Origin: Agrobacterium rubi TR3 = NBRC 13261
GTDB lineage: Bacteria > Pseudomonadota > Alphaproteobacteria > Rhizobiales > Rhizobiaceae
Assembly (NCBI RefSeq): GCF_000739935.1
Contig: NZ_BBJU01000031.1
Span: 1-61,696, forward strand
DNA: 61,696 bases
Reading direction: 5' to 3'
Both the position numbers and the translations under genes were made by a program. Positions 16,640-23,851 of the stretch are shown in pieces (the stretch's first letter is position 1; the number at the start of each line of letters is the position of its first letter). The notes beneath the pieces are model-generated. The model had not been told where the DNA came from and made no database searches. It saw only the letters and a list, made by a program, of their open reading frames with translations.

Positions 16640-17142
16640 GAAAAAACCCCGTTTTTTCGGCTCTTTTGTTCGCTCTTGTGTTTTCACAACCTGCCGGCGC
16701 GGCCGACTATTCCGGGCAAGCACGCGTGATCGATGGCGACACCTTCAGCATTCGACAGCAGCGGATCAGGATTGCGGCGATTGACGCCTGCGAGCGCTCG
16801 CAAAAGGGCTGGAAGAATGGAGCCGAATGGGCGTGTGGTGTCGAGGCTCGCAGCTATCTTTCTCGCCTTATCGACGGGAAGCATGTGACATGCACCATCA
16901 TCGACGAGGACCAATACCGTCGCCTAGTCGGACAGTGCTACATCCAGCAAACCGATATCGGCCTTGAAATGGTGAAAGCCGGCCAGGCGCGACTTCTGTT
17001 GCAGTATCTACCGCGAGGCAACTCAATGCCTCTTGACGCTTACCATCAGGCCGAAGACAGCGCCCGGGGCAGACGTTTGGGCCAGTGGGCGGCCGAGATC
17101 GACGCGCCGAGCAACTATCGCCGTTCTAATTCTCATCAGTAG
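16636..17142 (+). CDS. Exported staphylococcal-nuclease-family protein
   Basis: 168 residues from TTG 16636, which overlaps the repC stop. A signal peptide (KNPVFSALLFALVFSQPAGAAD) is followed by the SNase fold: VIDGDTFSIRQQRIRIAAIDACE has the D-x-D calcium region and an Arg/Asp/Glu set like RLLGIDTPE of the nuclease, and YRRLVGQCY holds the second catalytic Arg. A late GQWA motif closes the domain. It is thus likely an active, secreted or periplasmic, calcium-dependent nuclease. Three more SNase-like genes sit beside virB at 39.8-41.7 kb. Cotranscription with repC is unusual for a nuclease. Confidence 0.82.
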   Translation: MRKNPVFSALLFALVFSQPAGAADYSGQARVIDGDTFSIRQQRIRIAAIDACERSQKGWKNGAEWACGVEARSYLSRLIDGKHVTCTIIDEDQYRRLVGQCYIQQTDIGLEMVKAGQARLLLQYLPRGNSMPLDAYHQAEDSARGRRLGQWAAEIDAPSNYRRSNSHQ

Positions 17143-17543
17143 CCCAATGACAATTGGATCTGGAACCGTCGAAATCCTCTTTTGGTAGCGCCAAATTGGC
17201 TATCTCGTAGAGCAAAAAGCCGTTTGTTTCCGGTTGTATGCTTGCGAAAGTTGAATAATATTGGCGCAGGGATATGCGGTTATTGTTGTTGGTCGTACAG
17301 GTGATGTTTGGTAGACGCTTTCAGTAGACACCCCTCCAAGGCGGTTGCTCTTGATGCCCGTTCGCACAGCGACGCGGTTTGCGCAAAGCTGGCTGTCCAC
17401 CAAATTTCCCCGCCTTCGGCTTCCTCGCGAAGCAAATTTGGCAGCCTTCCAGCCTCCTCCGCTGCGCTTCGGCCTCCGGTGCGCACCGCTTTCCGCTGTG
17501 CCTTGTGAACGCTCATCGCAACCACCAAAGAGGAGTGACCACC
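17143..17543. other. 400-bp leader upstream of the DUF736 gene
   Basis: No gene. Contains the best-conserved CCAAATTGG site of the window at 17191-17199 and a GC-rich leader with short stems (for example CCTCCGCTGCGCTTCGG) ending in the AAGAGGAG ribosome site of the DUF736 gene. Confidence 0.55.
17187..17203. promoter_or_regulatory. CCAAATTGG operator-like site
   Basis: GCGCCAAATTGGCTATC. Nearly identical, in reverse, to the site at 21081 (TTAGCCAAATTGGCGAA). Probably controls the DUF736 transcript. Confidence 0.55.
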
Positions 17544-17879
17544 ATGAAAAACATCACCAATTACATCCAGTTCAACGGCGACAATATCGAAACCGCAGAC
17601 GGTACCGGCCTCATCTCCACCATCGAGCGAGACCTCGAAATCACGGTAACGCCTTTTTCTTCCACCAACGAGAGAGCCCCGACGCACCGCGTCTATGCAA
17701 CATCTCCCGCAGGTCACAAGCTCGACGTGGGCGGCATCTGGAAAAAAGAGAACGGCGAAGGCAGGCCCTACTACACGATCTCGATCAAGCGCATGGGCTT
17801 CAACGCCAATCTGGGCCGGTTCCCCGGCCAGGACGACCCGACCCTTCAGGCAATCATCGAGTGGGAACCCCGCGATTGA
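17544..17879 (+). CDS. DUF736 family protein
   Basis: 111 residues; ATG 17544 follows AAGAGGAGTGACCACC. Sequence features of DUF736: an N-terminal stretch on low-complexity 'TGLISTIERDLEI', a central RVYATSPAG, and DVGGIWKKENGEGRPYYTIS followed by a conserved KRMGFNANLGRFPGQDD. DUF736 proteins are small cytoplasmic proteins, very common on alpha- and betaproteobacterial conjugative elements, with unknown biochemical role. The gene has its own long leader with an operator-like site and is followed by a short hairpin before the toxin-antitoxin genes. Confidence 0.8.
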   Translation: MKNITNYIQFNGDNIETADGTGLISTIERDLEITVTPFSSTNERAPTHRVYATSPAGHKLDVGGIWKKENGEGRPYYTISIKRMGFNANLGRFPGQDDPTLQAIIEWEPRD

Positions 17880-17891
17880 TTGCGCAGAGAA

Positions 17892-17910
17892 GCCCGGTTC
17901 ATGACCGGGC
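17892..17910. other. Short hairpin after the DUF736 gene
   Basis: GCCCGGT (17892-17898) pairs with ACCGGGC (17904-17910). No T-run follows, so it would be at best a weak terminator. Confidence 0.5.
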
Positions 17911-17999
17911 ATCTCACCCCGAAAAGGCTGAAAATCCGCCAAATAGCTGGATTTTTGGCCCTTTTCGTGTTAGGTTGAACAGTAATTGGAGATTTGTCG

Positions 18000-18206
18000 A
18001 TGAACATTCATTCTACCCGTCCCGACCGCTCCCCGGAAGCAGTAGCGGCCCGAAAGAAGAGCACCGATCAGGCTCGCGCCATGAATATTCGCCAAGGCTA
18101 TCAGGGCGACGACGCCCTGCTCGAAGCGGCAACCGTTGCTTACGTTGCCGGCGATCTCACCCGCGAAGAGTATCGCGCCCGCATCTTGCCGCAGCCCAAG
18201 GGCTGA
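18000..18206 (+). CDS. VbhA-like Fic antitoxin with a degenerate inhibitory motif
   Basis: 68 residues; ATG 18000 follows TTGGAGATTTGTCG. The C-terminal half (DALLEAATVAYVAGDLTREE) has the shape of the VbhA family: helix, then G-x-L-x and a last helix. The gene directly precedes a Fic toxin gene, as vbhA precedes vbhT. In VbhA-type antitoxins the inhibitory helix has S/T-x-x-x-E-G, in which Glu pairs with the second Arg of the Fic motif. Aligned here the motif reads Met28-NIR-Gln32-Gly33, so both the Ser and the Glu are replaced. The partner toxin lacks the matching Arg. A terminator-like hairpin lies between the two genes. Family call is good; whether inhibition still works the same way is open. 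Confidence 0.75.
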   Translation: MNIHSTRPDRSPEAVAARKKSTDQARAMNIRQGYQGDDALLEAATVAYVAGDLTREEYRARILPQPKG

Positions 18207-18236
18207 TCATTTCATTCAAGTCTCAAGAGGCTCAAG

Positions 18237-18264
18237 GCCGTCTGCTAGCGCAGACGGCTTTTTG
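18237..18264 (+). terminator. Terminator or attenuator between antitoxin and fic
   Basis: GCCGTCTGC (18237-18245) pairs perfectly with GCAGACGGC (18250-18258) around CTAG-like loop bases, followed by TTTTTG. It lies 30 bp after the antitoxin stop and 12 bp before the Fic start codon. It would lower toxin transcription relative to antitoxin. Confidence 0.75.
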
Positions 18265-18275
18265 TTGGTTTACGC

Positions 18276-19340
18276 ATGGCTGAAGAGCATCCCAAGGGTT
18301 CCTACACTTATCCCAACACGTCAGACGATCCGGATCGCCAGAACGTGCTTCGTAACAAGTTCGGTATCGAATCCAAATCGGAGCTTCGCACGGTCGAGTA
18401 CCGTGCAACGCAGGACCGAATTTCGGAAATCCTTGAGGGTGATGGTCCCAAGGGGAACTTTGATGCCGCTCATCTCAAGGCGATCCACGGGCACATATTC
18501 CAAGATGTGTACGAATGGGCCGGTCATACCCGGAACGAAAGCCCGGTGGTTGACGGAGCTCGTGTCGAGCCGATTGGCGGCCTTTCAAAAGGCGGAACGT
18601 CTTTCCTACATGGCGCGCGTATAGACATGGGTCTGAATGAGGCGCTGAAGCCGATCAGCGATCCGCAGGCCCTACGAGCCGCCAGCAGGGAAGAATTCGT
18701 TGAGCGGGCCGCAAAAACGCTGTCAGAACTGAACTACGTGCATCCATTTCGCGAAGGCAACGGAAGGACCCAGGAAACCTTCATCGCGGAGCTGGGCCGG
18801 CATTACGGTCACGACATCGATATGAGCGTGATCAGCAAAACCCGTATGATTGAAGCGTCTATTGCCACGACAAATGACCCTGCCAGCCCTGCCCTGAAGC
18901 ACGTCATCGAGGATGCGATAGTCCCCAACCGCCGCGAGGCGCTGCGTGGTGCCTTTGCGGATCTGGAACAGGTCGGCGAGAAGCCCTTCGAGCATTATGT
19001 TCGGACTGCCCGCCCGGGCGAGGAGATCGAGGGCCAGGTGTTCGGTCATGACAACCGCGTTGCAACCCTTGTGACCGAGAACGGCATTATCGCTGTCGAT
19101 CGCGCCGACCTTCCGGAGCGGATTCCGGCCGACGACGAAGAGGTGAAGTTCACCGCCCAATCTGACTTCAGAACCTTGGGGCGGCCGGAGCAGGAAGCCC
19201 AAGCGCAGCCTCAGAGCGTCGAGCAAAAGGCTGAACAAGCGCCGCAGCCGTCAAATCACAACGCAGAGCTCAAGGCCGTCGAAGCGCAGCATCTGGCAAC
19301 CCGTCAGCAGCAGAACGACCGGGACGACCGGGATCGTTAG
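18276..19340 (+). CDS. fic: Fic-domain protein (VbhT-like toxin) with altered Fic motif
   Basis: 354 residues; ATG 18276 has only a weak ribosome site. Residues ~1-200 are a Fic domain of the VbhT type: YPNTSDDPDRQNVLRNKFGI at the start, HGHIFQDVYEWAGHTR, and the active motif HPFREGNGRTQE at 156-167. Fic enzymes transfer AMP from ATP to target Tyr/Thr/Ser; the His and GNGR are intact. The canonical last residue of HxFx(D/E)GNGRxxR, an Arg that positions the ATP gamma-phosphate and binds the antitoxin Glu, is Glu167 here. Residues ~200-354 include a beta-rich segment (GQVFGHDNRVATLVTENGI) and a Gln/Ala-rich polar tail. Only part of a BID-like secretion domain is possible. It belongs with the VbhA-like gene just upstream. 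Activity may differ from classical AMPylation. Confidence 0.85.
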   Translation: MAEEHPKGSYTYPNTSDDPDRQNVLRNKFGIESKSELRTVEYRATQDRISEILEGDGPKGNFDAAHLKAIHGHIFQDVYEWAGHTRNESPVVDGARVEPIGGLSKGGTSFLHGARIDMGLNEALKPISDPQALRAASREEFVERAAKTLSELNYVHPFREGNGRTQETFIAELGRHYGHDIDMSVISKTRMIEASIATTNDPASPALKHVIEDAIVPNRREALRGAFADLEQVGEKPFEHYVRTARPGEEIEGQVFGHDNRVATLVTENGIIAVDRADLPERIPADDEEVKFTAQSDFRTLGRPEQEAQAQPQSVEQKAEQAPQPSNHNAELKAVEAQHLATRQQQNDRDDRDR

Positions 19341-19568
19341 CCCGGCTTCCGAGCCGTCGCAGTACCGGCAATCGCAGCGCCGTTAGCGTCCCCTGCTCCC
19401 TTGTGTTTGCCGTCTCCCGTTTCGTTGGGTGATTGACGGACAAGCTACGATAGCCCCTCCCCCATTCAACCGCTTCGCGGTCCTCCTCTCCGTTGCGGCC
19501 CTCCGGGTGCATGGGCTCGTCTCGGCTATCTCCGTTTTTTGCCGTCAACCAACGAAAAGGAGACGGCT

Positions 19569-20447
19569 ATGCAGAGCAAGGACACCTACCAGCGCATCAC
19601 GGATGCCATCATCGAGCAGCTGGAAGCAGGAACGAAGCCCTGGATCCGCCCTTGGCGCGGAACTGTTCGCCGCTCGCCGGTACCGCAACGCGCCACCGGC
19701 GAAGCCTATCGCGGCATCAACGTGATCATGCTGTGGCTTTCCAGCCAGCTCGCCGGCTACGACGAGAACACTTGGATGACCTACCGGCAGGCTCAGGATC
19801 TTGGGGGCCAGGTCCGAAAGGGCGAACAAGGAACCCTCGTCGTCAAGTACGGGACCTTCACTCCCAAGAAGCAGGAAGCCGACGACAAGAGCATCCCGTA
19901 CCTGAAGGGCTACACCGTCTTCAACGTCGAGCAGATCGATGGCCTACCCGACCGCTTCAAAAGTCCGGTCGAAGACATTCCGGAGGGCTCCATACCCCTC
20001 ATCGGGCATGTCGAAGACTTCATCGGTCGAACCGCTGCGAAGATCACCTATGGGGGCAAGCAGGCCTGTTATCGTCCGGGTCCTGACGACATCGAGATGC
20101 CAGCGCGTGAACGCTTCCTAAACGAAGTCCATCTTTACAGCACGGTTCTGCACGAGCTCGGTCACTGGACCGGCGCAAAACACCGTCTTGATCGCGATCT
20201 TTCCGGCCGGTTCGGCACTGAAACCTATGCCATGGAAGAGCTTGTGGCCGAACTGTCGGCTGCCTTCGTATGCGCAGACCTTGGCGTAGAGCACGATCCA
20301 CGCGAGAACACCGCGACCTATCTTGAGAGCTGGCTGAAAGTTCTCAAGCAGGATAAGCGGGCGATCGTCACAGCCGCCGCCAAGGCGCAGGCTGTTGCTG
20401 ACTACCTTCACGGCATTCAGGATCAAGGAGAGAAGGAGGCCGCTTAG
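19569..20447 (+). CDS. ardC: ArdC-type antirestriction protein
   Basis: 292 residues from ATG 19569, preceded by AAAAGGAGACGGCT. The N-terminal ssDNA-binding domain has the family signature TKPWIRPWRG...PQRATGEAYRGIN and TWMTYRQAQDLGGQVRKGE followed by G. The C-terminal zincin-like metalloprotease domain has HELGHWTGAKHRLDRD near residue 194, then MEELVAELSAAF with the third zinc ligand Glu. ArdC coats incoming single-stranded plasmid DNA and protects it from type I and other restriction enzymes during conjugation. It has a 230-bp leader of its own and converges with an XRE gene, the two overlapping by 4 bp. Confidence 0.92.
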   Translation: MQSKDTYQRITDAIIEQLEAGTKPWIRPWRGTVRRSPVPQRATGEAYRGINVIMLWLSSQLAGYDENTWMTYRQAQDLGGQVRKGEQGTLVVKYGTFTPKKQEADDKSIPYLKGYTVFNVEQIDGLPDRFKSPVEDIPEGSIPLIGHVEDFIGRTAAKITYGGKQACYRPGPDDIEMPARERFLNEVHLYSTVLHELGHWTGAKHRLDRDLSGRFGTETYAMEELVAELSAAFVCADLGVEHDPRENTATYLESWLKVLKQDKRAIVTAAAKAQAVADYLHGIQDQGEKEAA

Positions 20448-20935
20448 CGGCCTTCAGTCTTCACTCTCTCCGGACGTTCCTCAGGTGTCATCCGTGCGAC
20501 GATCCCGATAAGATTGCGCACGGCTTCGTGCGGTAGACTCCGCGTGAGGTGCGAGAGCTCAAGGTGATCTTTGGCCTCTTCGGGCGTGCGGCCGTAAAGA
20601 TGAGGTGCGGCGGCAAAGAGCATGTCGATCGGCTGGAAGCCAAGAAGCTCACACAAATGGATCATCCGTGTGACTGTCATCCTTGAGAACGCGCGTTCAT
20701 AGCGACCGTACACGGCTGTCGAGAGACCGACGATGGAAGCAAAGTCTGCTCTGGTGAGTTTTTCGTCTTCGCGAGCCTTGCGCAGAAACGCTGCAAGTTT
20801 CTCGTCCATTTCCTTGAAACTCACGATACCTTCGAAACCGGGACGGCGATAAAGAGGCCGGCCTACTTCGTCGTCAGTGGTCTCAACGAGGCCCTTCGAA
20901 CTCTTGTATTTGATTAAGTCTCGCGTTTCCGACAT
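20444..20935 (-). CDS. XRE-type regulator, paralogue of the 57.1-kb gene
   Basis: 163 residues from ATG 20935 behind GAGGGTG. A helix-turn-helix covers about residues 60-100 (FLRKAREDEKLTRADFASIV then GLSTAVYGRYERAFSRMTV). Its paralogue at 57051-57527 shares this region (SLSRSKIAPLLGLSNAVYHR), plus the segments RLIHLCE and AAPHLWG/AAPHLYG and a similar C-terminal helix. An N-terminal RPLYRRPGF/KPVYRKPYR motif is also shared. Three CCAA-N-TTGG sites lie in the 200 bp upstream of this gene, and one lies just upstream of the paralogue, so both are probably self-regulated by that motif. I recognise no closer named family. Confidence 0.78.
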   Translation of the reverse strand: MSETRDLIKYKSSKGLVETTDDEVGRPLYRRPGFEGIVSFKEMDEKLAAFLRKAREDEKLTRADFASIVGLSTAVYGRYERAFSRMTVTRMIHLCELLGFQPIDMLFAAAPHLYGRTPEEAKDHLELSHLTRSLPHEAVRNLIGIVARMTPEERPERVKTEGR

Positions 20936-20983
20936 CACCCTCAGCCTCAATCCGCTTTTCGAGCGGTATTATGTTCCAAGCTG

Positions 20984-21091
20984 AACCAACTTGGCACCAG
21001 TCTGTTCCTATGAATCACAAAAAGGTCTTTCTACCAATTTGGGGGTAAGGTGTACAATCGGCGGCAAGTTGCAAACTTAGCCAAATTGGCG
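20984..21091. promoter_or_regulatory. Three CCAA-N-TTGG sites upstream of the XRE gene
   Basis: Cores: CCAACTTGG 20986-20994, CCAATTTGG 21034-21042 and CCAAATTGG 21081-21089, each with flanking half-conserved bases (TAGCC / GGCGAA, CTACC / GGGGTA). Centre-to-centre spacings are 48 and 47 bp. They occupy most of the space between the XRE start (20935) and the next gene's 3' end (21157), as expected for an autoregulated promoter. Confidence 0.6.
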
Positions 21092-21156
21092 AACTCAGTG
21101 TTGGTATATTTACCGCATTTTCCAACGCAATATAGTGCGTGTTCAAGAATATCCAG

Positions 21157-21552
21157 CTATTTGGTGCGAAGCGAAACTAGAGACCATTTCTCATCTTTTC
21201 GCTCGAAGACGCCTTCCAACAGGGTATCTTCTTTGATCCAGCCGAGCTTCGCAGTCATCTCACATGCGATGGCGTTCCGAGCTAAGCTAATACAGCGATC
21301 GACGTGCACCGACGATTGCCGGCCGTAGTTTTCTATATCCCATCTGGATACGATAAACAGTTGCTCCTTCGCCGCTTGGTCAGTCGGCCAGTCGCCCTTA
21401 TCGGTTACATCCGCTCCATTCACTGTTCGAGCCAAAATGGACTGTTTCAAGGCGGGTAGATCTATACCGACCGTAGCCGCTTGCGGTGCAAGGATAACTC
21501 CGAGCACTCCGCCTAAGGCAACGCCAAGAAGGAATTTGGGGTCTAGGATCAA
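21157..21552 (-). CDS. Hypothetical membrane-anchored protein, third gene of the parA operon
   Basis: 131 residues. Residues 5-27 are hydrophobic (FLLGVALGGVLGVILAPQAA) and likely a signal-anchor; the remainder is polar and probably periplasmic or cytoplasmic. Its ATG overlaps the stop of the RHH gene by 4 bp, so the three genes parA-RHH-this form one minus-strand operon. No family recognised; a partition role is not implied by the sequence. Confidence 0.65.
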   Translation of the reverse strand: MILDPKFLLGVALGGVLGVILAPQAATVGIDLPALKQSILARTVNGADVTDKGDWPTDQAAKEQLFIVSRWDIENYGRQSSVHVDRCISLARNAIACEMTAKLGWIKEDTLLEGVFERKDEKWSLVSLRTK

Positions 21553-22028
21553 TACCCGTTATCCCGCAAGTATTGGTCTATGGCCGTTTTGATGATGACT
21601 GTCATTTTCACTTCGTTCTCTGTGGCAGCGCGCGCAAGGCGCTGTTTCGTTTCGAAGTCCAGTGGGCAGTTCACGAAGTGTTTGCTTTCCCTCGCCTTTG
21701 TCTGCTTCAAATCTTGCAAGCGCAAACGCGAAGCCTCCTGTCGGAGTGCTCGCGTTGTGGTGCGCTCACGGCGAACCTCTTCATTAGGGGAAATAAGTTT
21801 TCCGGCGTGTTGTTCCGTCGCTGGCTTAGTCTCAGCTTGATCAGGAGCCGCGATTGGCTCGACAACTTCCGACACGGTCTCAAGTGCGGCTTGTGATATC
21901 GTGGCCTCCGGCGTGACAGGCGCATCCTTTGGAGCTTGTGCCGGAGCAGCCTGGGCGGCTGCTACCTCCTGACGGGGCTTGCGAGGGGCAACCGCAAAAT
22001 CCGTAACGCTCGTGTCTCGTTTTACCAT
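21549..22028 (-). CDS. Ribbon-helix-helix partition partner of ParA
   Basis: 159 residues from ATG 22028, 4 bp after the parA stop. The N-terminal ~110 residues are Ala/Pro/Glu-rich and disordered (AAAQAAPAQAPKDAPV). The C-terminal ~45 residues, HFVNCPLDFETKQRLARAAT then a helix ending TAIDQYLRDNGY, are a ribbon-helix-helix DNA-binding fold. ParA-type partition systems of the Ib class pair a small RHH centromere-binding protein with ParA, and this pair fits that pattern. It would bind the repeat-rich region at 22.8-23.1 kb, upstream of parA. Confidence 0.75.
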   Translation of the reverse strand: MVKRDTSVTDFAVAPRKPRQEVAAAQAAPAQAPKDAPVTPEATISQAALETVSEVVEPIAAPDQAETKPATEQHAGKLISPNEEVRRERTTTRALRQEASRLRLQDLKQTKARESKHFVNCPLDFETKQRLARAATENEVKMTVIIKTAIDQYLRDNGY

Positions 22029-22032
22029 CGGT

Positions 22033-22734
22033 TCAACCCTTTGCGTTGGTCTGGAGGAAGCCTTCGACTTCCTGCTTGAGAGCAAGAACTTCTGCCCGTG
22101 CCTTTTTCACGGACTCTGTCAGCTCAAGCATCTGCAGCGTTCCGTAGCCGGTTCGGATCTCTCGATAAGGGTTTCGTTCAACAAGTTCTGTTTCGAGGAG
22201 ATGTGAATTATAGCCACCCTCCTGAAGGTTTGCGACGAACGGGCGGATCAACCGATACTCTTCAAGTGCGCGGTTCGGCATACTGATCCGCGTGCGGTAG
22301 ATGAGGTGAGGAATGTCCCGCCCTACCCGGTCGCTCATGTCCGCCACGTCGCTTGCGGCCTGCCCTGCGGCAACAATCTCATCCTGCGATGGCTGAACCG
22401 GCGTAACCACAACATGAGAGCCTGCGATGATGGTATCCCTCGTAACGGTGTCCTGACCGGGGGAGTCCATGATCACTACATCATATTTAGCGGCGTCCCT
22501 TTCGAGTATTTGCCGAATACCGGCGTCCTGGGCTGCGGTGACAAGGGTTATGCCGTCCGGCTGATTGTCCTTATCAATGGAGCGTTGAAACCACGTCGAG
22601 AGATTTTGTCGGCCATCGGCGTCGATGAGCAGAACGGTCTTGCCTTCGAGAGCGAACTCTCCAGCCAGAAGGATGACGGCAGTGGTTTTTCCAGCGCCGC
22701 CTTTGCCGCTCACTGCGGACATACAAATCGTCAT
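22033..22734 (-). CDS. parA: ParA-family partition ATPase
   Basis: 233 residues from ATG 22734 (MTICMSAVSGKGGAGKTTA), with AAGGAAGAAGCT before it; an upstream extension to 22806 is unlikely. The deviant Walker A KGGAGKTT carries Lys11 and Lys16. Walker A' is LLIDADGRQNLSTW and Walker B is YDVVIMDSPGQDT. Short ParA proteins of this size lack an N-terminal helix-turn-helix, so they belong to class Ib, with a separate RHH partner, here next in the operon. The promoter and probable centromere are the region to the right, which holds many CGTGTG/CACACG motifs. Confidence 0.9.
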   Translation of the reverse strand: MTICMSAVSGKGGAGKTTAVILLAGEFALEGKTVLLIDADGRQNLSTWFQRSIDKDNQPDGITLVTAAQDAGIRQILERDAAKYDVVIMDSPGQDTVTRDTIIAGSHVVVTPVQPSQDEIVAAGQAASDVADMSDRVGRDIPHLIYRTRISMPNRALEEYRLIRPFVANLQEGGYNSHLLETELVERNPYREIRTGYGTLQMLELTESVKKARAEVLALKQEVEGFLQTNAKG

Positions 22735-22794
22735 AGCTTCTTCCTTTGCTAGCCCAAAGAAATTCGTCAGGTCTCTTGGAGGACCGAACGCATT

Positions 22795-23109
22795 CGTGTG
22801 TCGCAACCGTGTTTCCGATCTTCACGACGCCACAAACAAATCTACGGCCAACACGGTTGTTAAAATCTTAACAACGCCACAAAAACACGATGTGTCAACA
22901 CGCAAGCGCACAACCTCACCGTCACACGACGCTAAAGTAAGATGTGTTCGCACGTCAGGTCAATAGGAATGTTAAGATCGAAGCCACGCAGGTGCAACAT
23001 GCCACGTTCGTGTGAAGTGTTTCACCCGTGCGTCAGTGTCATGTTGAGATTAGGAATTGAAACTCCACATTTCGAAACCACACGACCTGTCGTGTGGTTT
23101 TTTCGTGTG
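22795..23109. repeat. CGTGTG/CACACG repeat cluster, candidate centromere (parS)
   Basis: Exact CGTGTG or its complement CACACG occurs at 22795, 22923, 23009, 23079, 23091 and 23104, with related GTGTCAACACG and GTGTTCGCACG blocks between. A GTGAA...TTCAC stem is at 23012-23025. The orientation is mixed. The number of copies upstream of parA and of an RHH-type partner supports a partition site, though a few of these belong to the terminator hairpin. Confidence 0.5.
23075..23103 (+). terminator. Strong hairpin with T-run
   Basis: AACCACACGA (23076-23085) pairs with TCGTGTGGTT (23090-23099) around CCTG, followed by TTTT. An upstream A-run makes it usable in both directions. It separates the parA and mob control regions. 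Confidence 0.65.
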
Positions 23110-23170
23110 ATCTGTTCGAGTGGTGAACCCCGGAGCCGCGTGAAGGCCGACTTTGGTAGGCGAACGGAAG

Positions 23171-23203
23171 CCGCAAGGGCGTAGAGCGAAGCGTCCCTTG
23201 CGG
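23171..23203. other. Candidate origin of transfer
   Basis: CCGCAAGGG (23171-23179) and CCCTTGCGG (23195-23203) form a perfect 9-bp inverted repeat with a 15-bp loop, 246 bp upstream of mobC, in a GC-rich tract (from GAGCCGCGTGAAGGC to CGGTGAACCC). Inverted repeats of this type next to the relaxase accessory gene mark oriT in many plasmids. The nick site cannot be set from sequence alone. Confidence 0.45.
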
Positions 23204-23448
23204 GTGAGTACGGCTGCCATACCAAGGGCTTCTTAGCGGTTTTGGCGGTGAACCCTGGTGAGCGTTTCAATGCTTTGAAGCCGATGCGTAAGCGTCGGTA
23301 TCAGTGGGCGAGGAGATGGATTAAGGGGGTTGGTATTTTTCTAAGGTTAAGGGTGGCAGGATACGCAAAAATGTTTTACATTTTGGTTGCCGCTATCGAG
23401 GGACTGGCCCTCGATGCCCTCGCGTTGCTCTGGAAAGGCCTTCGGCTG

Positions 23449-23850
23449 ATGAGTGAAAACAGTTTGGTGACGTCTGCGACTAAGGCCCGTAAAGACCGGC
23501 TTGTAAACGTGCGCTTGACGGATGCCGAACATGGAAAGATCGAAGAGGCGGCCAAAGCGGCTGATATGAGCGTGTCCGCGTTTTTCCGTTCGCTCTTGCT
23601 TGAGGGTGCAGGCGTGCGGCCGATTTTGACGCGTGACGATCGGCTTATTATGGCGGCATTGCTGGAAGATATGCGCAAGATCGGTGTGAACTTGAACCAG
23701 GTCGCGCGAGCGCTGAACAGCGGTAAGGCTGTTCATCCGAGCGAACTGGATATCAACCTAGCTAACGTTCAGTCGATTCAGGCCGCTGTAATGCTTGAAC
23801 TCCGATCGCTTTCAAGGCGCGCTGGCTATCAGCGGCGTGGGGAGGAATAG
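23449..23850 (+). CDS. MobC-like relaxosome accessory protein
   Basis: 133 residues from ATG 23449 (MSENSLVTSATKARKDRLVN); an open frame continues upstream but without a good start. An N-terminal ribbon-helix-helix (RLVNVRLTDAEHGKIEEAA then SVSAFFRSLLLEG) is followed by the MobC-type helices DMRKIGVNLNQVARALNSG and a C-terminal LRSLSRRAGY. Such proteins bind oriT and help the relaxase open the nick region. The start of the relaxase gene follows the stop by one base, so they are translationally linked. I do not assign a symbol because the subfamily is uncertain. Confidence 0.8.
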   Translation: MSENSLVTSATKARKDRLVNVRLTDAEHGKIEEAAKAADMSVSAFFRSLLLEGAGVRPILTRDDRLIMAALLEDMRKIGVNLNQVARALNSGKAVHPSELDINLANVQSIQAAVMLELRSLSRRAGYQRRGEE

Positions 23851-23851
23851 G

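Larger units (their letters stand above)
22735..23448. other. Non-coding region between parA and mobC with repeats, terminator and oriT candidate
   Basis: 713 bp with no supportable gene. From left to right it holds the parA promoter, scattered CGTGTG/CACACG repeats (22795-23109), an 11-bp-stem terminator (23075-23103) and the hairpin proposed as oriT (23171-23203). Partition and transfer sites are commonly found beside the genes whose products bind them. Confidence 0.6.

Noticed and set aside
17345..18283. 312-codon plus-strand frame overlapping the DUF736 gene and antitoxin
   Set aside because: Composition is Arg/Pro/Ser-rich as expected of an out-of-frame GC-rich translation. The real genes have ribosome sites and family matches.
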